The notes: generated by a model not told the origin, from the sequence alone. A DNA stretch of 64,000 nucleotides from an uncultured Bacteroides sp. (GCF_963676325.1 NZ_OY781099.1:2480001-2544000), one strand, 5' to 3'. Counted from the first letter of the stretch, positions 35,012 through 43,578 are shown. Translations and numbers: made by a program.

Positions 35012-36313
35012 ATGAATCAATATTGGGAAGAAGAAATAGAAACAATGAGCAGAGAGGAACTGAACAAACTTCAGCTTCAAAGGCTCAGAAAAACAATCCA
35101 AATTGCTTCCAATTCACCTTATTATAAAAAGGTATTCACTAAACACAGCATTACTGCAGAAACTATTCAGTCACTGGAGGATATTAAAAAAATTCCATTC
35201 ACGACTAAAGCAGATATGCGCGCAAACTATCCTTTCGGATTAGTAGCCGGTGATATGAAAGATGCAGTTAGAGTTCATTCTTCAAGTGGAACTACAGGTA
35301 ATCCTACCGTAATAGTCCATTCCCAACACGATCTTGATTCATGGGCTAATCTGGTTGCCCGGTGCCTATTCATGGTTGGTCTGAGAAAAACTGATGTTTT
35401 TCAAAATAGTTCTGGCTATGGAATGTTTACAGGAGGGCTGGGATTTCAGTATGGTGCAGAAAGACTTGGAGCGCTTACTGTTCCTGCAGCAGCAGGAAAC
35501 AGTAAGCGACAAATCAAGTTTATCAAAGATTTTGGCACAACAGCTCTTCATGCTATTCCAAGCTATGCCATTCGTTTGGCTGAAGTCTTTCAGGAGGAAG
35601 GCCTTGATCCTAAAAGCACAAAACTAAAAACTCTGGTAATCGGGGCAGAACCACATACGGATGGACAACGAAAAAAGATAGAGAAGTTGTTAGGTGTCAA
35701 AGCATACAATAGCTTTGGAATGACGGAAATGAATGGTCCCGGTGTAGCTTTTGAATGCAAGGAACAAAACGGAATGCACTTCTGGGAAGATTGCTACTTA
35801 GTGGAAATTATTGATCCCGAAACAGGAGAACATGTTCCAGATGGAGAAATAGGAGAACTGGTGCTCACAACGCTTGATCGCGAACAAATGCCTCTCTTAC
35901 GCTATCGCACACGCGACCTCACACGAATATTGCCGGGAAAATGTCCATGCGGACGTACCCACATACGGATAGATCGCATCAAAGGCAGAAGTGATGATAT
36001 GTTTATCATCAAAGGGGTTAACATATTCCCTATGCAGATTGAAAAAATTTTAGTTCACTTCCCTCAATTAGGTAGTAATTACCTAATTACATTAGAAACA
36101 AAGAACAATCAGGATGAAATAATTGTTGAAGTAGAGTTAAGTGATCTTTCCACTGACAATTATATTGAATTACAAAGTCTGACAAAGGAGATCACTCACC
36201 AACTGAAAGATGAGATATTAGTTACCCCTAAATTGATATTGGTAAAGAAGGGAACTCTGCCTCAAAGTGAGGGCAAAGCTATTCGGGTAAAAGATCTGAG
36301 AGACAATAAATAA
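35012..36313 (+). CDS. paaK: Phenylacetate-CoA ligase
   Basis: The protein has 433 residues, an ANL-superfamily adenylate-forming enzyme. The P-loop is VHSSSGTTGNPTVIVHS (~88-104). Other motifs are YNSFGMTEMNGPG (~232-244), LRYRTRDLTRI and the C-terminal hinge IKGRSDDMFIIKGVNIFPMQIE (~327-348). It activates aryl acetates with ATP and CoA. Directly behind iorAB it would supply, or remove, the same aryl-acetyl-CoA esters. xpt starts 12 bp after its stop. Confidence 0.93.
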   Translation: MNQYWEEEIETMSREELNKLQLQRLRKTIQIASNSPYYKKVFTKHSITAETIQSLEDIKKIPFTTKADMRANYPFGLVAGDMKDAVRVHSSSGTTGNPTVIVHSQHDLDSWANLVARCLFMVGLRKTDVFQNSSGYGMFTGGLGFQYGAERLGALTVPAAAGNSKRQIKFIKDFGTTALHAIPSYAIRLAEVFQEEGLDPKSTKLKTLVIGAEPHTDGQRKKIEKLLGVKAYNSFGMTEMNGPGVAFECKEQNGMHFWEDCYLVEIIDPETGEHVPDGEIGELVLTTLDREQMPLLRYRTRDLTRILPGKCPCGRTHIRIDRIKGRSDDMFIIKGVNIFPMQIEKILVHFPQLGSNYLITLETKNNQDEIIVEVELSDLSTDNYIELQSLTKEITHQLKDEILVTPKLILVKKGTLPQSEGKAIRVKDLRDNK

Positions 36314-36325
36314 ATTAGCTCTAAT

Positions 36326-36895
36326 ATGAAACTATTGAAGGAACGAATTCTGCAGGATGGAAAATGCTATGAAGGTGGAATCCTAAAAGTAGATAGCTTT
36401 ATTAACCATCAATTGGACCCCATTTTAATGAAAAAAATTGGGGTAGAGTTTGTACGTCGGTTCGCAACAACCAATGTCAATAAAATTATGACAATCGAAG
36501 CCAGTGGCATAGCTCCTGCAATTATGACTGGGTTCCTGATGGACTTACCTGTTGTTTTTGCGAAAAAAAAGCTACCTAGCACGATGAAAAACTATCTATC
36601 AACAACAGTTCATTCTTTCACTAAAGATCGTGATTATGAAGTCGTAATCAGTTCTGAATTTATCAGTTCTGAAGACAACATTCTTTTTATAGACGACTTT
36701 CTGGCTTATGGAAATGCAGCATTAGGCATACTCGATTTAATTGAGCAAGCAGGCGCAAATATAGTAGGTATGGGATTTATCATTGAAAAAGAATTTCAGA
36801 ATGGTCGCATATTACTAGAATCAAGAGGCATCAAAGTAGAATCCCTTGCTATTATAGAAAGCTTATCAAACCGAATTATAAAGATTAAAGAATAA
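36326..36895 (+). CDS. xpt: Xanthine phosphoribosyltransferase
   Basis: The protein has 189 residues. The start MKLLKERILQDGKCYEGGILKVDSFINHQLDP is typical of Xpt. The PRPP-binding loop is ILFIDDFLAYGNAALGI (~115-131) and the flexible region is TMKNYLSTTVHSFTK. It converts xanthine and PRPP to XMP in purine salvage. It is the last gene of the iorA-iorB-paaK run. No purine riboswitch is visible, which fits its position inside an operon. Confidence 0.92.
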   Translation: MKLLKERILQDGKCYEGGILKVDSFINHQLDPILMKKIGVEFVRRFATTNVNKIMTIEASGIAPAIMTGFLMDLPVVFAKKKLPSTMKNYLSTTVHSFTKDRDYEVVISSEFISSEDNILFIDDFLAYGNAALGILDLIEQAGANIVGMGFIIEKEFQNGRILLESRGIKVESLAIIESLSNRIIKIKE

Positions 36896-36908
36896 TATTA
36901 TTCGGCAT

Positions 36909-36934
36909 ACTTTTACAGGTGAGCCATAAATAAA
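36909..36934. repeat. 26-bp direct repeat, left copy
   Basis: The sequence beginning ACTTTTACAGGTGAGCC is identical over 26 bases to 37714-37739. The two copies bound a 780-bp non-coding segment that holds the B2 and C repeat clusters. Both are preceded by TTCGGYAT. Confidence 0.8.
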
Positions 36935-36962
36935 AGATCAAAAGCTTTTAATAAATATCACG

Positions 36963-36995
36963 CCGGATTATAGCGGAACTCCGGTTTACTTTTTA
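36963..36995 (+). terminator. Weak terminator-like hairpin after xpt
   Basis: CCGGA (36963-36967) and TCCGG (36980-36984) are followed by TTTACTTTTT. The stem is only five pairs, so confidence is low. Confidence 0.35.
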
Positions 36996-37020
36996 AAAAA
37001 TTATTAGACTAGTTTGTGTA

Positions 37021-37100
37021 TCTTTGTACAAAAGATTGCATTCTTCTGTACAAAACAATTAATTCTTTTGTACAGAAGAAAGATTTGTTTTGTACAACAT
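37021..37100. repeat. 22-bp-phased palindrome array B2 (TGTAC word)
   Basis: TGTAC occurs at 37025, 37047, 37069 and 37091, exactly 22 bp apart, each centred in a TTCTTnTGTACAnAAGAA-like palindrome. The array matches the reverse complement of 13862-13950 closely, with the differences confined mainly to two spacers. Confidence 0.85.
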
Positions 37101-37229
37101 CGCATCAATTACCCGCCTGAGATATAAAAAATCATTCGGGAGTTTGAGCACCTCTCGCCGCATCTTTCTGGAAAGTCGGAGTGACATTTGATAGCCTACA
37201 AAATCACTACATAAATTTTAATTTTGCGA

Positions 37230-37570
37230 AATTGATCTAGCAATCTGGCAGTATGCCTTTAAGCTGCTGTATATAAGTGCTATATAGGTGCTAGATTAAA
37301 ATAATTTGATCTAGCACCTATATAGCAATTTAGCACCTTGTTTCATCCTGATTTGGGTTGACTGTGCTTATTATTAATCCTGGTATAGGTTGGTTAAAGT
37401 GTTGTTTATCAGCTATGTTTCTGTAATAAGTTGTCTGGACTGTATATGATTTACCTGCCAAAGCGCTAGATCGCTAGATCACTGCTAGATCAATTTGGTT
37501 TGATCTAGCAGGTGTAATATGGTTATATTCAGTTTGTTAAATGGCTACTGCTAGATTGCTAGATTGTTTT
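37230..37570. repeat. Repeat cluster C (GCTAGATC / GTGCTA words, 8- and 11-bp spacing)
   Basis: Words GATCTAGC 37234, GTGCTA 37277 and 37288, TAGCAC 37312, TAGCAA 37323, GCTAGATC 37465, 37473 and 37484, GATCTAGC 37502, and GCTAGATT 37550 and 37558 recur with spacings of 8 or 11 bp. They form two large inverted repeats: 37278-37296 with 37309-37327 (19-bp perfect arms), and 37483-37493 with 37500-37510. No ORF spans the cluster. Confidence 0.75.
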
Positions 37571-37713
37571 GCGAAAAAAAATAATCCTGGCCGATCTATT
37601 CAGACACACTAAACTAATATTATAAACTGTTTAGAGAAATTTCTTTCTTCTTATTCAGATTATTCCGAATTTATGCTTAAGACTTCAATCCCTCAGGATT
37701 TCGGTATGATCCG

Positions 37714-37739
37714 ACTTTTACAGGTGAGCCATAAATAAA
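37714..37739. repeat. 26-bp direct repeat, right copy
   Basis: Identical to 36909-36934. It lies just beyond the terminator of the structured RNA encoded on the opposite strand. Confidence 0.8.
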
Positions 37740-37756
37740 CGCAGGAGACTTAAACA

Positions 37757-37991
37757 CAAAATCGGCGGTAACCTTTATGATTATCGCCGATTCTCTATAT
37801 AAAGCCACATCAGTGATGCGATGAAACTCCGTATGACATGATTTGAGAGCTCGCCCTCTTTGTAATCCACCGGCATAAATGCTACTCGTAAGTTGTGGCC
37901 CGCCATCAAGTGTCGAAGCTTGTCTCGGTTTTCAGATTAATTTGATGAGTTTCCCAATCAAACTAATGTGGCTAAGACTTTATCTGTTTTG
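37757..37991 (-). ncRNA. Structured RNA downstream of rplT: Bacteroidales-1 RNA, probable 6S RNA
   Basis: On the - strand a consensus promoter (TTTG, 20-bp spacer, TATATTTG) precedes a ~200-nt body closed by a 12-bp stem: AGCCACATTAGT (37962-37973) with ACTGATGTGGCT (37803-37814), one wobble pair. An inner stem GAAACTC/GAGTTTC and a hairpin around GCATTTATGC lie inside, and a terminator stem follows at 37760-37792. From established knowledge, the Rfam Bacteroidales-1 motif is typically found downstream of the L20 gene with its own promoter and terminator. I recall that it has been proposed to be 6S RNA, which would bind RNA polymerase holoenzyme. Position and elongated stem-bubble form agree. 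There is no coding potential. Confidence 0.75.
37760..37792 (-). terminator. Terminator of the structured RNA
   Basis: AATCGGCGGTAA (37760-37771) pairs with TTATCGCCGATT (37781-37792), allowing one wobble, with a moderately T-rich tail on the - strand. Confidence 0.7.
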
Positions 37992-37997
37992 CTATTG

Positions 37998-38029
37998 CAA
38001 ATATAATCTATTTACATCAATGTAACAAA
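37998..38029 (-). promoter_or_regulatory. Full -33/-7 promoter for the structured RNA
   Basis: On the - strand TTTG (38026-38029), exactly 20 bp of spacer, then TATATTTG (37998-38005). This is the best complete Bacteroidetes promoter in the window. Confidence 0.8.
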
Positions 38030-38084
38030 CAAATTTGGATATTTGTTTTCTTAAAAAAGAAAATAGTCACGTATAAAAAAAATA

Positions 38085-38122
38085 AAAGCACCAATTGCAG
38101 ATTATACCACAATTGGTGCTTT
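38085..38122 (-). terminator. Terminator after rplT
   Basis: AAAGCACCAATTG (38085-38097) and CAATTGGTGCTTT (38110-38122) are perfect arms, with a T-rich tail on the - strand. Confidence 0.85.
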
Positions 38123-38144
38123 ACTAATTTCTAGAACCGGCTAA

Positions 38145-38495
38145 TTAAGCAGCTTTTGCTTTTGCAACAACAGCTTTGAAAGCTTCTGGGTGATTCATTG
38201 CTAAATCAGCCAAAACCTTACGGTTTATTTCGATACCAGCTTTGTGTAAGCCGCCCATCAACTTAGAATAAGACATTCCTTCTAAACGAGCAGCAGCGTT
38301 AATACGCTGTATCCAAAGAGCACGGAAATTTCTTTTCTTATTTCTACGGTCACGGAACGCATAAGTCAAACCTTTTTCCCAGGTATTCTTAGCTACGGTC
38401 CAAACATTTTTTCTTGCACCAAAATAACCTTTGGTCAGATTCAAAATTTTCTTTCTTCTTGCTTTTGAAGCAACATGATTTACTGATCTTGGCAT
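38145..38495 (-). CDS. rplT: 50S ribosomal protein L20
   Basis: The protein has 116 residues, with the basic start PRSVNHVASKARRKKILNLTKGYFGARKNVWTVAKNTWEKGLTYAFRDRRNKKRNFRALWI typical of L20. The globular C-terminal half ends with LHKAGIEINRKVLADLAMNHPEAFKAVVAKAK. It binds 23S rRNA early in 50S assembly. It is the last gene of thrS-infC-rpmI-rplT, 99 bp after rpmI, and ends at a strong hairpin beyond which the structured RNA is encoded. Confidence 0.98.
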   Translation of the reverse strand: MPRSVNHVASKARRKKILNLTKGYFGARKNVWTVAKNTWEKGLTYAFRDRRNKKRNFRALWIQRINAAARLEGMSYSKLMGGLHKAGIEINRKVLADLAMNHPEAFKAVVAKAKAA

Positions 38496-38594
38496 AGTTT
38501 TAATCTTTTTGAATGTTAGCGTCGCAACTTCACGTGGCGAACTTAAAGCTAATGCATTCGGTTAATACTTAATAATACGGTTGTACGCTTTTGA

Positions 38595-38792
38595 TTACTT
38601 CATTGCTAAAAGAGACTTAACCTGGCTTACATTCGTTGCATCAACGGTTGTAGAATAACACAAGTTTCTTTTTCTCTTTTTGCTCTTTTTAGTCAAAATA
38701 TGACTGTGGAAAGCGTGCTTTCTTTTGATTTTACCTGTTCCGGTAAGAGTAAACCTCTTTTTAGAACCGGAGTTAGTCTTCATCTTTGGCAT
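38595..38792 (-). CDS. rpmI: 50S ribosomal protein L35
   Basis: The protein has 65 residues: MPKMKTNSGSKKRFTLTGTGKIKRKHAFHSHILTKKSKKRKRNLC, then a short helix. The length and lysine/arginine-rich pattern match L35 exactly. It lies 83 bp after infC and is part of the conserved infC-rpmI-rplT cluster. Confidence 0.98.
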   Translation of the reverse strand: MPKMKTNSGSKKRFTLTGTGKIKRKHAFHSHILTKKSKKRKRNLCYSTTVDATNVSQVKSLLAMK

Positions 38793-38875
38793 CTTAATTA
38801 TTTTTTAATTATTAATATATGGTAACGCACTATACCTGCGCGTTATACATTTCAACACATCTGTCTTTCAACAAA

Positions 38876-39499
38876 TTATTCCGCTTCAGTAGTTTTTTCT
38901 TCTTCAACCTTGTCAGTTTTAGGCTTTACAGCTTTTTCTTCTTTGGTTGCTACTACTGCTTTTTTAGCGACTTCTTTCTTTTTGGGAGATAAGAAAATAA
39001 TCATTCTCTTACCTTCAAGGGCTGGCATTTGTTCAACTTTAGCATAATCCTCAAGATCATTTGCAAAACGAAGTAACAAAACTTCTCCTTGTTCCTTGAA
39101 AAGGATAGAACGCCCTTTAAAGAATACGTATGCTTTTACCTTATCACCTTCTTCCAGAAAACCTTTTGCATGCTTCAACTTAAAGTTGTAATCATGATCA
39201 TCTGTCTGAGGTCCAAAACGTATTTCTTTAACGTTAACCTTTATCTGCTTAGCCTTCTGTTCCTTTTGACGTTTTTTCAACTGATAAAGAAACTTTGAAT
39301 AATCAATAATTCGACAAACAGGCGGAACTGCATTGGGAGAAATTTCCACAAGATCTAGTTCTTTTTCTTCAGCCATCTTTAATGCCTGAAAAATAGAAAT
39401 AACCATTGATTCTACATTTTCATCACCGACTATGCGTACTTCCTTGGCACGAATCTGTTCATTGACTCTGTGTTGCCCTTTTAAACCATCATTCTTCAT
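38876..39499 (-). CDS. infC: Translation initiation factor IF-3
   Basis: The protein has 207 residues. The N-terminal domain has HRVNEQIRAKEVRIVGDENV. The linker is lysine-rich around 75-90, and the C-terminal domain has KEIRFGPQTDDHDYNFKLKHAKGFLEEGDKVKAYVFFKGR. The last ~35 residues are a Lys/Glu/Thr-rich extension beyond the E. coli length, common in Bacteroidetes. It starts at an ordinary ATG (39499), not the rare ATT used for autoregulation in enterobacteria. A -7 box at the end of thrS (39551-39558) could provide a separate promoter. Confidence 0.97.
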   Translation of the reverse strand: MKNDGLKGQHRVNEQIRAKEVRIVGDENVESMVISIFQALKMAEEKELDLVEISPNAVPPVCRIIDYSKFLYQLKKRQKEQKAKQIKVNVKEIRFGPQTDDHDYNFKLKHAKGFLEEGDKVKAYVFFKGRSILFKEQGEVLLLRFANDLEDYAKVEQMPALEGKRMIIFLSPKKKEVAKKAVVATKEEKAVKPKTDKVEEEKTTEAE

Positions 39500-39550
39500 T
39501 CAATAACTATTAGTTCCTGTTTGTTTTCTTTTATTTTCAGTTAGCGGATG

Positions 39551-39558
39551 CAAAGTTA
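39551..39558 (-). promoter_or_regulatory. -7 box TAACTTTG for infC
   Basis: CAAAGTTA on the + strand, overlapping the thrS stop region 52 bp upstream of infC. No good -33 was found. Confidence 0.4.
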
Positions 39559-41496
39559 CCACTTATTTATCATATTTTGAACTTCTTCAGTCAAAATATT
39601 TGCAAATTCTTCAAATTTCATTGTTCCTTTATCACCTTCGCCTTGTTTACGAACTGCAACTTCTCCATTTTCGGCTTCTTTTTCGCCGACTACTAGCATA
39701 TAAGGAATACGTTTCATTTCATTATCACGGATCTTACGACCTATTTTTTCGTTTCTATCATCAACGATAGCACGAATATCGTTCATATCCAAATACTGTT
39801 TTACTTTTTCCGCGTATTCATTAAATTTCTCACTAATAGGAAGAATTGCAACCTGATCAGGTGTAAGCCACAATGGGAATTTACCACCAGTGTGTTCAAT
39901 CAGGACAGCTACAAAGCGTTCCATCGAACCAAATGGTGCACGGTGAATCATCACCGGACGATGTTTTTGGTTATCATCTCCGGTATATTCCAGATTAAAT
40001 CTTTCAGGCAAGTTATAATCCACCTGAATAGTACCAAGCTGCCATTTACGACCAATTGCGTCACGAACCATGAAGTCCAGTTTAGGACCATAAAAAGCTG
40101 CTTCTCCTAGTTCAACCTTAGCCTTCAATCCTTTTTCTTCACAAGCCTCAATAATTGCTTTTTCAGAACGTTCCCAGTTATCATCGCTACCAATATATTT
40201 TTCACGATTATTTGGATCACGAAGAGAAATCTGAGCTTCAAAGTTCTCAAAATTCAGAGCTTTAAATATAATGAAGATGATATCCATCACCTTTAAGAAC
40301 TCATCCTTTACCTGATCTGGTCTACAGAATATATGAGCATCATCCTGAGTAAAGCTACGTACACGAGTCAACCCATGAAGTTCTCCACTTTGCTCATAGC
40401 GATATACAGTACCAAATTCAGCCAATCTTAATGGAAGATCCTTATAAGAACGAGGTTTCCATTTATATATTTCACAGTGGTGAGGACAATTCATTGGTTT
40501 CAATAAATATTCCTCTCCTTCTTCCGGAGTATGGATTGGTTGGAAAGAATCTTTTCCATATTTGGCATAGTGACCGGAAGTAACATATAATTGCTTATTT
40601 CCAATATGTGGAGTCATTACCTGTTGGTAACCAAAACGACGTTGAATTTTCTTCAGGAAGTCTTCCAAACGAAGGCGAAGAGCTGTTCCTTTTGGTAACC
40701 ACATAGGAAGTCCTTTACCAACCATTTCAGAGAACATGAACAATTCCATCTCTTTACCTATCTTACGGTGGTCACGTTTCTTAGCTTCCTCTAGTAATAC
40801 CAAATATTCATCAAGCAATTTCTTTTTTGGGAAAGTAATACCATAGATACGAGTCAGCATCTTTTGGTCTTCTCTTCCTCTCCAGTAAGCACCAGCTACA
40901 GAAGTTAATTTAATAGCTTTAATATTGCCAGTATTCATCAAGTGAGGTCCACGACAAAGATCTGTAAATGCACCTTGAGTATATGTAGTAATAGTTCCAT
41001 CTTCAAGTTCAGAGATAAGTTCACACTTATATGTTTCACCTCTCTCACCAAACATTTTCAAAGCATCTTCTTTCTTAATATCAGTTCTGACTACAGCTTC
41101 TTTCTTAGCTGCAAGTTCTGCCATTTTTGCTTCAATAGCAGGAAGATCACCTTCTTTAATTACAGCTTCTCCCGGATCTACATCATAATAGAAACCATTT
41201 TCAATTGCAGGACCAATTCCGAATTGAATACCAGGATAGAGTTCCTGTAAAGCTTCAGCCAGCAAGTGAGCACTGGTGTGCCAGAATGCATGTTTTCCTT
41301 CTGCATCATCCCATTTATAAAGGACTATAGATGCATCTGTATTTATTGGACGAGCTAAATCATAAGTTTCGCCATCTACACCACAGGCAACAACATCCTG
41401 TGCCAATCGGCTACTAATACTTTCTGCAATTTGCAGACCATTTACTCCTTCGTTATATTCACGAACAGAGCCATCTGGAAATGTTATCTTTATCAT
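39556..41496 (-). CDS. thrS: Threonyl-tRNA synthetase
   Basis: The protein has 646 residues. An N-terminal TGS domain (1-~62) is followed by the editing domain with HTSAHLLAEALQELYPGIQF and a zinc-site cysteine. The class II catalytic core has motif 2 TRVRSFTQDDAHIFCR, the Zn-binding Cys in LKPMNCPHHCEIYK, and motif 3 MIHRAPFGSMERF. The anticodon domain is at the C-terminus. It is first in thrS-infC-rpmI-rplT. No T-box or tRNA-like leader fits in the short upstream gap. Confidence 0.98.
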   Translation of the reverse strand: MIKITFPDGSVREYNEGVNGLQIAESISSRLAQDVVACGVDGETYDLARPINTDASIVLYKWDDAEGKHAFWHTSAHLLAEALQELYPGIQFGIGPAIENGFYYDVDPGEAVIKEGDLPAIEAKMAELAAKKEAVVRTDIKKEDALKMFGERGETYKCELISELEDGTITTYTQGAFTDLCRGPHLMNTGNIKAIKLTSVAGAYWRGREDQKMLTRIYGITFPKKKLLDEYLVLLEEAKKRDHRKIGKEMELFMFSEMVGKGLPMWLPKGTALRLRLEDFLKKIQRRFGYQQVMTPHIGNKQLYVTSGHYAKYGKDSFQPIHTPEEGEEYLLKPMNCPHHCEIYKWKPRSYKDLPLRLAEFGTVYRYEQSGELHGLTRVRSFTQDDAHIFCRPDQVKDEFLKVMDIIFIIFKALNFENFEAQISLRDPNNREKYIGSDDNWERSEKAIIEACEEKGLKAKVELGEAAFYGPKLDFMVRDAIGRKWQLGTIQVDYNLPERFNLEYTGDDNQKHRPVMIHRAPFGSMERFVAVLIEHTGGKFPLWLTPDQVAILPISEKFNEYAEKVKQYLDMNDIRAIVDDRNEKIGRKIRDNEMKRIPYMLVVGEKEAENGEVAVRKQGEGDKGTMKFEEFANILTEEVQNMINKW

Positions 41497-41574
41497 ATTG
41501 GTTTATATATTTTCCTTTTTGACTTACAAAAGTAGCTATTTCTTTTAAATTATGCTTCTTTTCAAATAAAAATG

Positions 41575-43578
41575 TTACTGTTTTTGTTCTGTAAAACGCT
41601 TAATCACATTATATGCGGAAACAATTCCAAGTTCACCGGCTTTACTAAGATCAGAAATACCTTTCTTATTATTCCCTGAAAAGATATTTGTTAGTCCTCT
41701 ATTAAAATATGCTTCTGCAAAATTCGGATCCAGAGAAATAGCCTTATCATAATCAGTTAAAGCAGAGCGGTAGTCTTTCAACATACAAAGCACATTTCCA
41801 CGATTATAATAGGCGTAAACAAAATCCGGAGCCAACTGAATAACTTTGTCCAGGTCTGATTTTACAATATTATACTCAGGTACTTTTACATCTATCTTTT
41901 TTGCGACACTCTGTGCTTCCGCCGCATCTTTTTCTTCTTCTGATTTCTCGTAATCCAACTGTTTCCATCTTATCAATGAACGATTAAAATAAGCAGGGAA
42001 GAAAGAACTGTTACAATTTATAGCCTGCGTTAAATCTTCAATAGCATTGGTAAAATCCTGAACCAGATAAAAATCCAGTGAGCGTGCAAAACGTTTTGCC
42101 GCATCATTTGGATGTTTTACAATTTCTGAAGTACGCTCATCAATAGATGCAAAATGATTTTTAGCTTGCTTTTCTGTAAGCGGCGATTCCATATTAGTTA
42201 TAATAAGCCGTTTAGGCACAGCTCCCGAATTGCTTAAATCATCAATATATTTATGATATTTCAAATCCCGTTTTATTTCACTGGATTTTTCATAATACGT
42301 TAATGCAAACATCGGTTCCAGTCTTATTTCCACATTCTTATCCTGTACTTTTCCGCGATATTCACTTTTATATTTCTGATCGGATTCAGAATCGTCGGCA
42401 ACGACAATCTTACTATAATTCTCCATATCCTTATCAGATTTCTTACGCGTTTTATCAGATTTAGCACTCTTCTTTCCCTTACCAGTGCCAAATCTTTTAT
42501 CAAGCTGCGTTTTCATTACTTTAAATTCATCCAGATCGGCTCCTTTTATATCACCAATTCGTCGTCTTGCTTCAGCGCGATTATAATACCCAGCCAGGAA
42601 ATTTGGATGCACCTTAATAACGTTAGTGAAATCCTTTATTGCTCCACGGAAATCTCCGGTCTGTTTACGAAGAATTCCCCTGTTAAAGACAGCCATCATA
42701 TTATCAGGTTCCATCTTTATAACAAAGTTAAAATCATCTATCGCCCGGTTGTCATCCCCTACCTGTGCACGTAAAAGTCCACGATTATAATGACCTATAA
42801 AATTATTAGGGTCAATATCCAGTGCTATATCATAATCCTCTAAAGCACCTTGCAATTTATTCTGATGAAAACGAGCCAATGCCCTGTTAATGTAATTGCC
42901 AGAGTTTTTTGTATTAAGATAAGTTGCCTGATCATAATCAGTTTCAGCCTCCTTATATTTACCCTGTTGAAGTTTAATTGCAGCACGTGATGACCATACA
43001 TCGGCATCATATTTATCAACGCTCAACGCCAAATCATAATCTTTCATTGCCATTATAGTATCCTTTTGCTTCAAAGAAACCTCCGCTCTCATCAAATAAG
43101 CTTTAGTATACTGAGGCGAGAGGGCGATCAATTTTGATAAATCACTTTCAGCCCCTTTATAGTCCTTTTTGGAGATTTTACTAAGAGCCAGATTATGCCA
43201 AACGCCTACGTTTTCAGGATCATAACTCAAAGCCTTAGTATAATCTTCAATAGCACCATCAAACTTATTTTGTTTAATCCGAGATAATCCCCTCATTTGA
43301 TATGCATTAACAACAAACGGATTTCGTTCTATTGCTGCCGAGCAATCAACTTCTGCTCCTTGATAATCGTCAAGGTTTATTTTAGCAAGAGCACGAAAAA
43401 AGTAGGGCTCATACAAATATGGTTTCGCACTCACAACCTGATTAAAGTACTGAATGGAAAGAACATAGTCTTCAAAATATAATGCATTTCGGCCAATCGC
43501 CATTACGCGTTCTGTATTAATCTGAGCAGAAACAACAGCCGGGAATAACAAAAGGAATATTATAAATTTCTTTATCAT
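41575..43578 (-). CDS. Exported tetratricopeptide repeat protein
   Basis: The protein has 667 residues. A signal peptide (MIKKFIIFLLLFPAVVSAQ) is followed by an array of about ten TPRs (~20-360). A charged insert (~375-410, KSAKSDKTRKKSDKD) and a less regular segment interrupt it before three or four more TPRs near the C-terminus (VYAYYNRGNVLCMLKDYRSALTDYDKAISLDPNFAEAYFNRGLTNI). It should be periplasmic. It lies 78 bp upstream of thrS on the same strand and could be read with it, but the gap shows no clear signal either way. Function unknown. Confidence 0.85.
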   Translation of the reverse strand: MIKKFIIFLLLFPAVVSAQINTERVMAIGRNALYFEDYVLSIQYFNQVVSAKPYLYEPYFFRALAKINLDDYQGAEVDCSAAIERNPFVVNAYQMRGLSRIKQNKFDGAIEDYTKALSYDPENVGVWHNLALSKISKKDYKGAESDLSKLIALSPQYTKAYLMRAEVSLKQKDTIMAMKDYDLALSVDKYDADVWSSRAAIKLQQGKYKEAETDYDQATYLNTKNSGNYINRALARFHQNKLQGALEDYDIALDIDPNNFIGHYNRGLLRAQVGDDNRAIDDFNFVIKMEPDNMMAVFNRGILRKQTGDFRGAIKDFTNVIKVHPNFLAGYYNRAEARRRIGDIKGADLDEFKVMKTQLDKRFGTGKGKKSAKSDKTRKKSDKDMENYSKIVVADDSESDQKYKSEYRGKVQDKNVEIRLEPMFALTYYEKSSEIKRDLKYHKYIDDLSNSGAVPKRLIITNMESPLTEKQAKNHFASIDERTSEIVKHPNDAAKRFARSLDFYLVQDFTNAIEDLTQAINCNSSFFPAYFNRSLIRWKQLDYEKSEEEKDAAEAQSVAKKIDVKVPEYNIVKSDLDKVIQLAPDFVYAYYNRGNVLCMLKDYRSALTDYDKAISLDPNFAEAYFNRGLTNIFSGNNKKGISDLSKAGELGIVSAYNVIKRFTEQKQ

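Noticed and set aside
37757..37991. tmRNA or RNase P RNA
   Set aside because: No alanine-tRNA-like acceptor, tag ORF or RNase P core motifs are present, and the length is too short.
38876..39499. infC autoregulation through a rare start codon
   Set aside because: The start here is an ordinary ATG.
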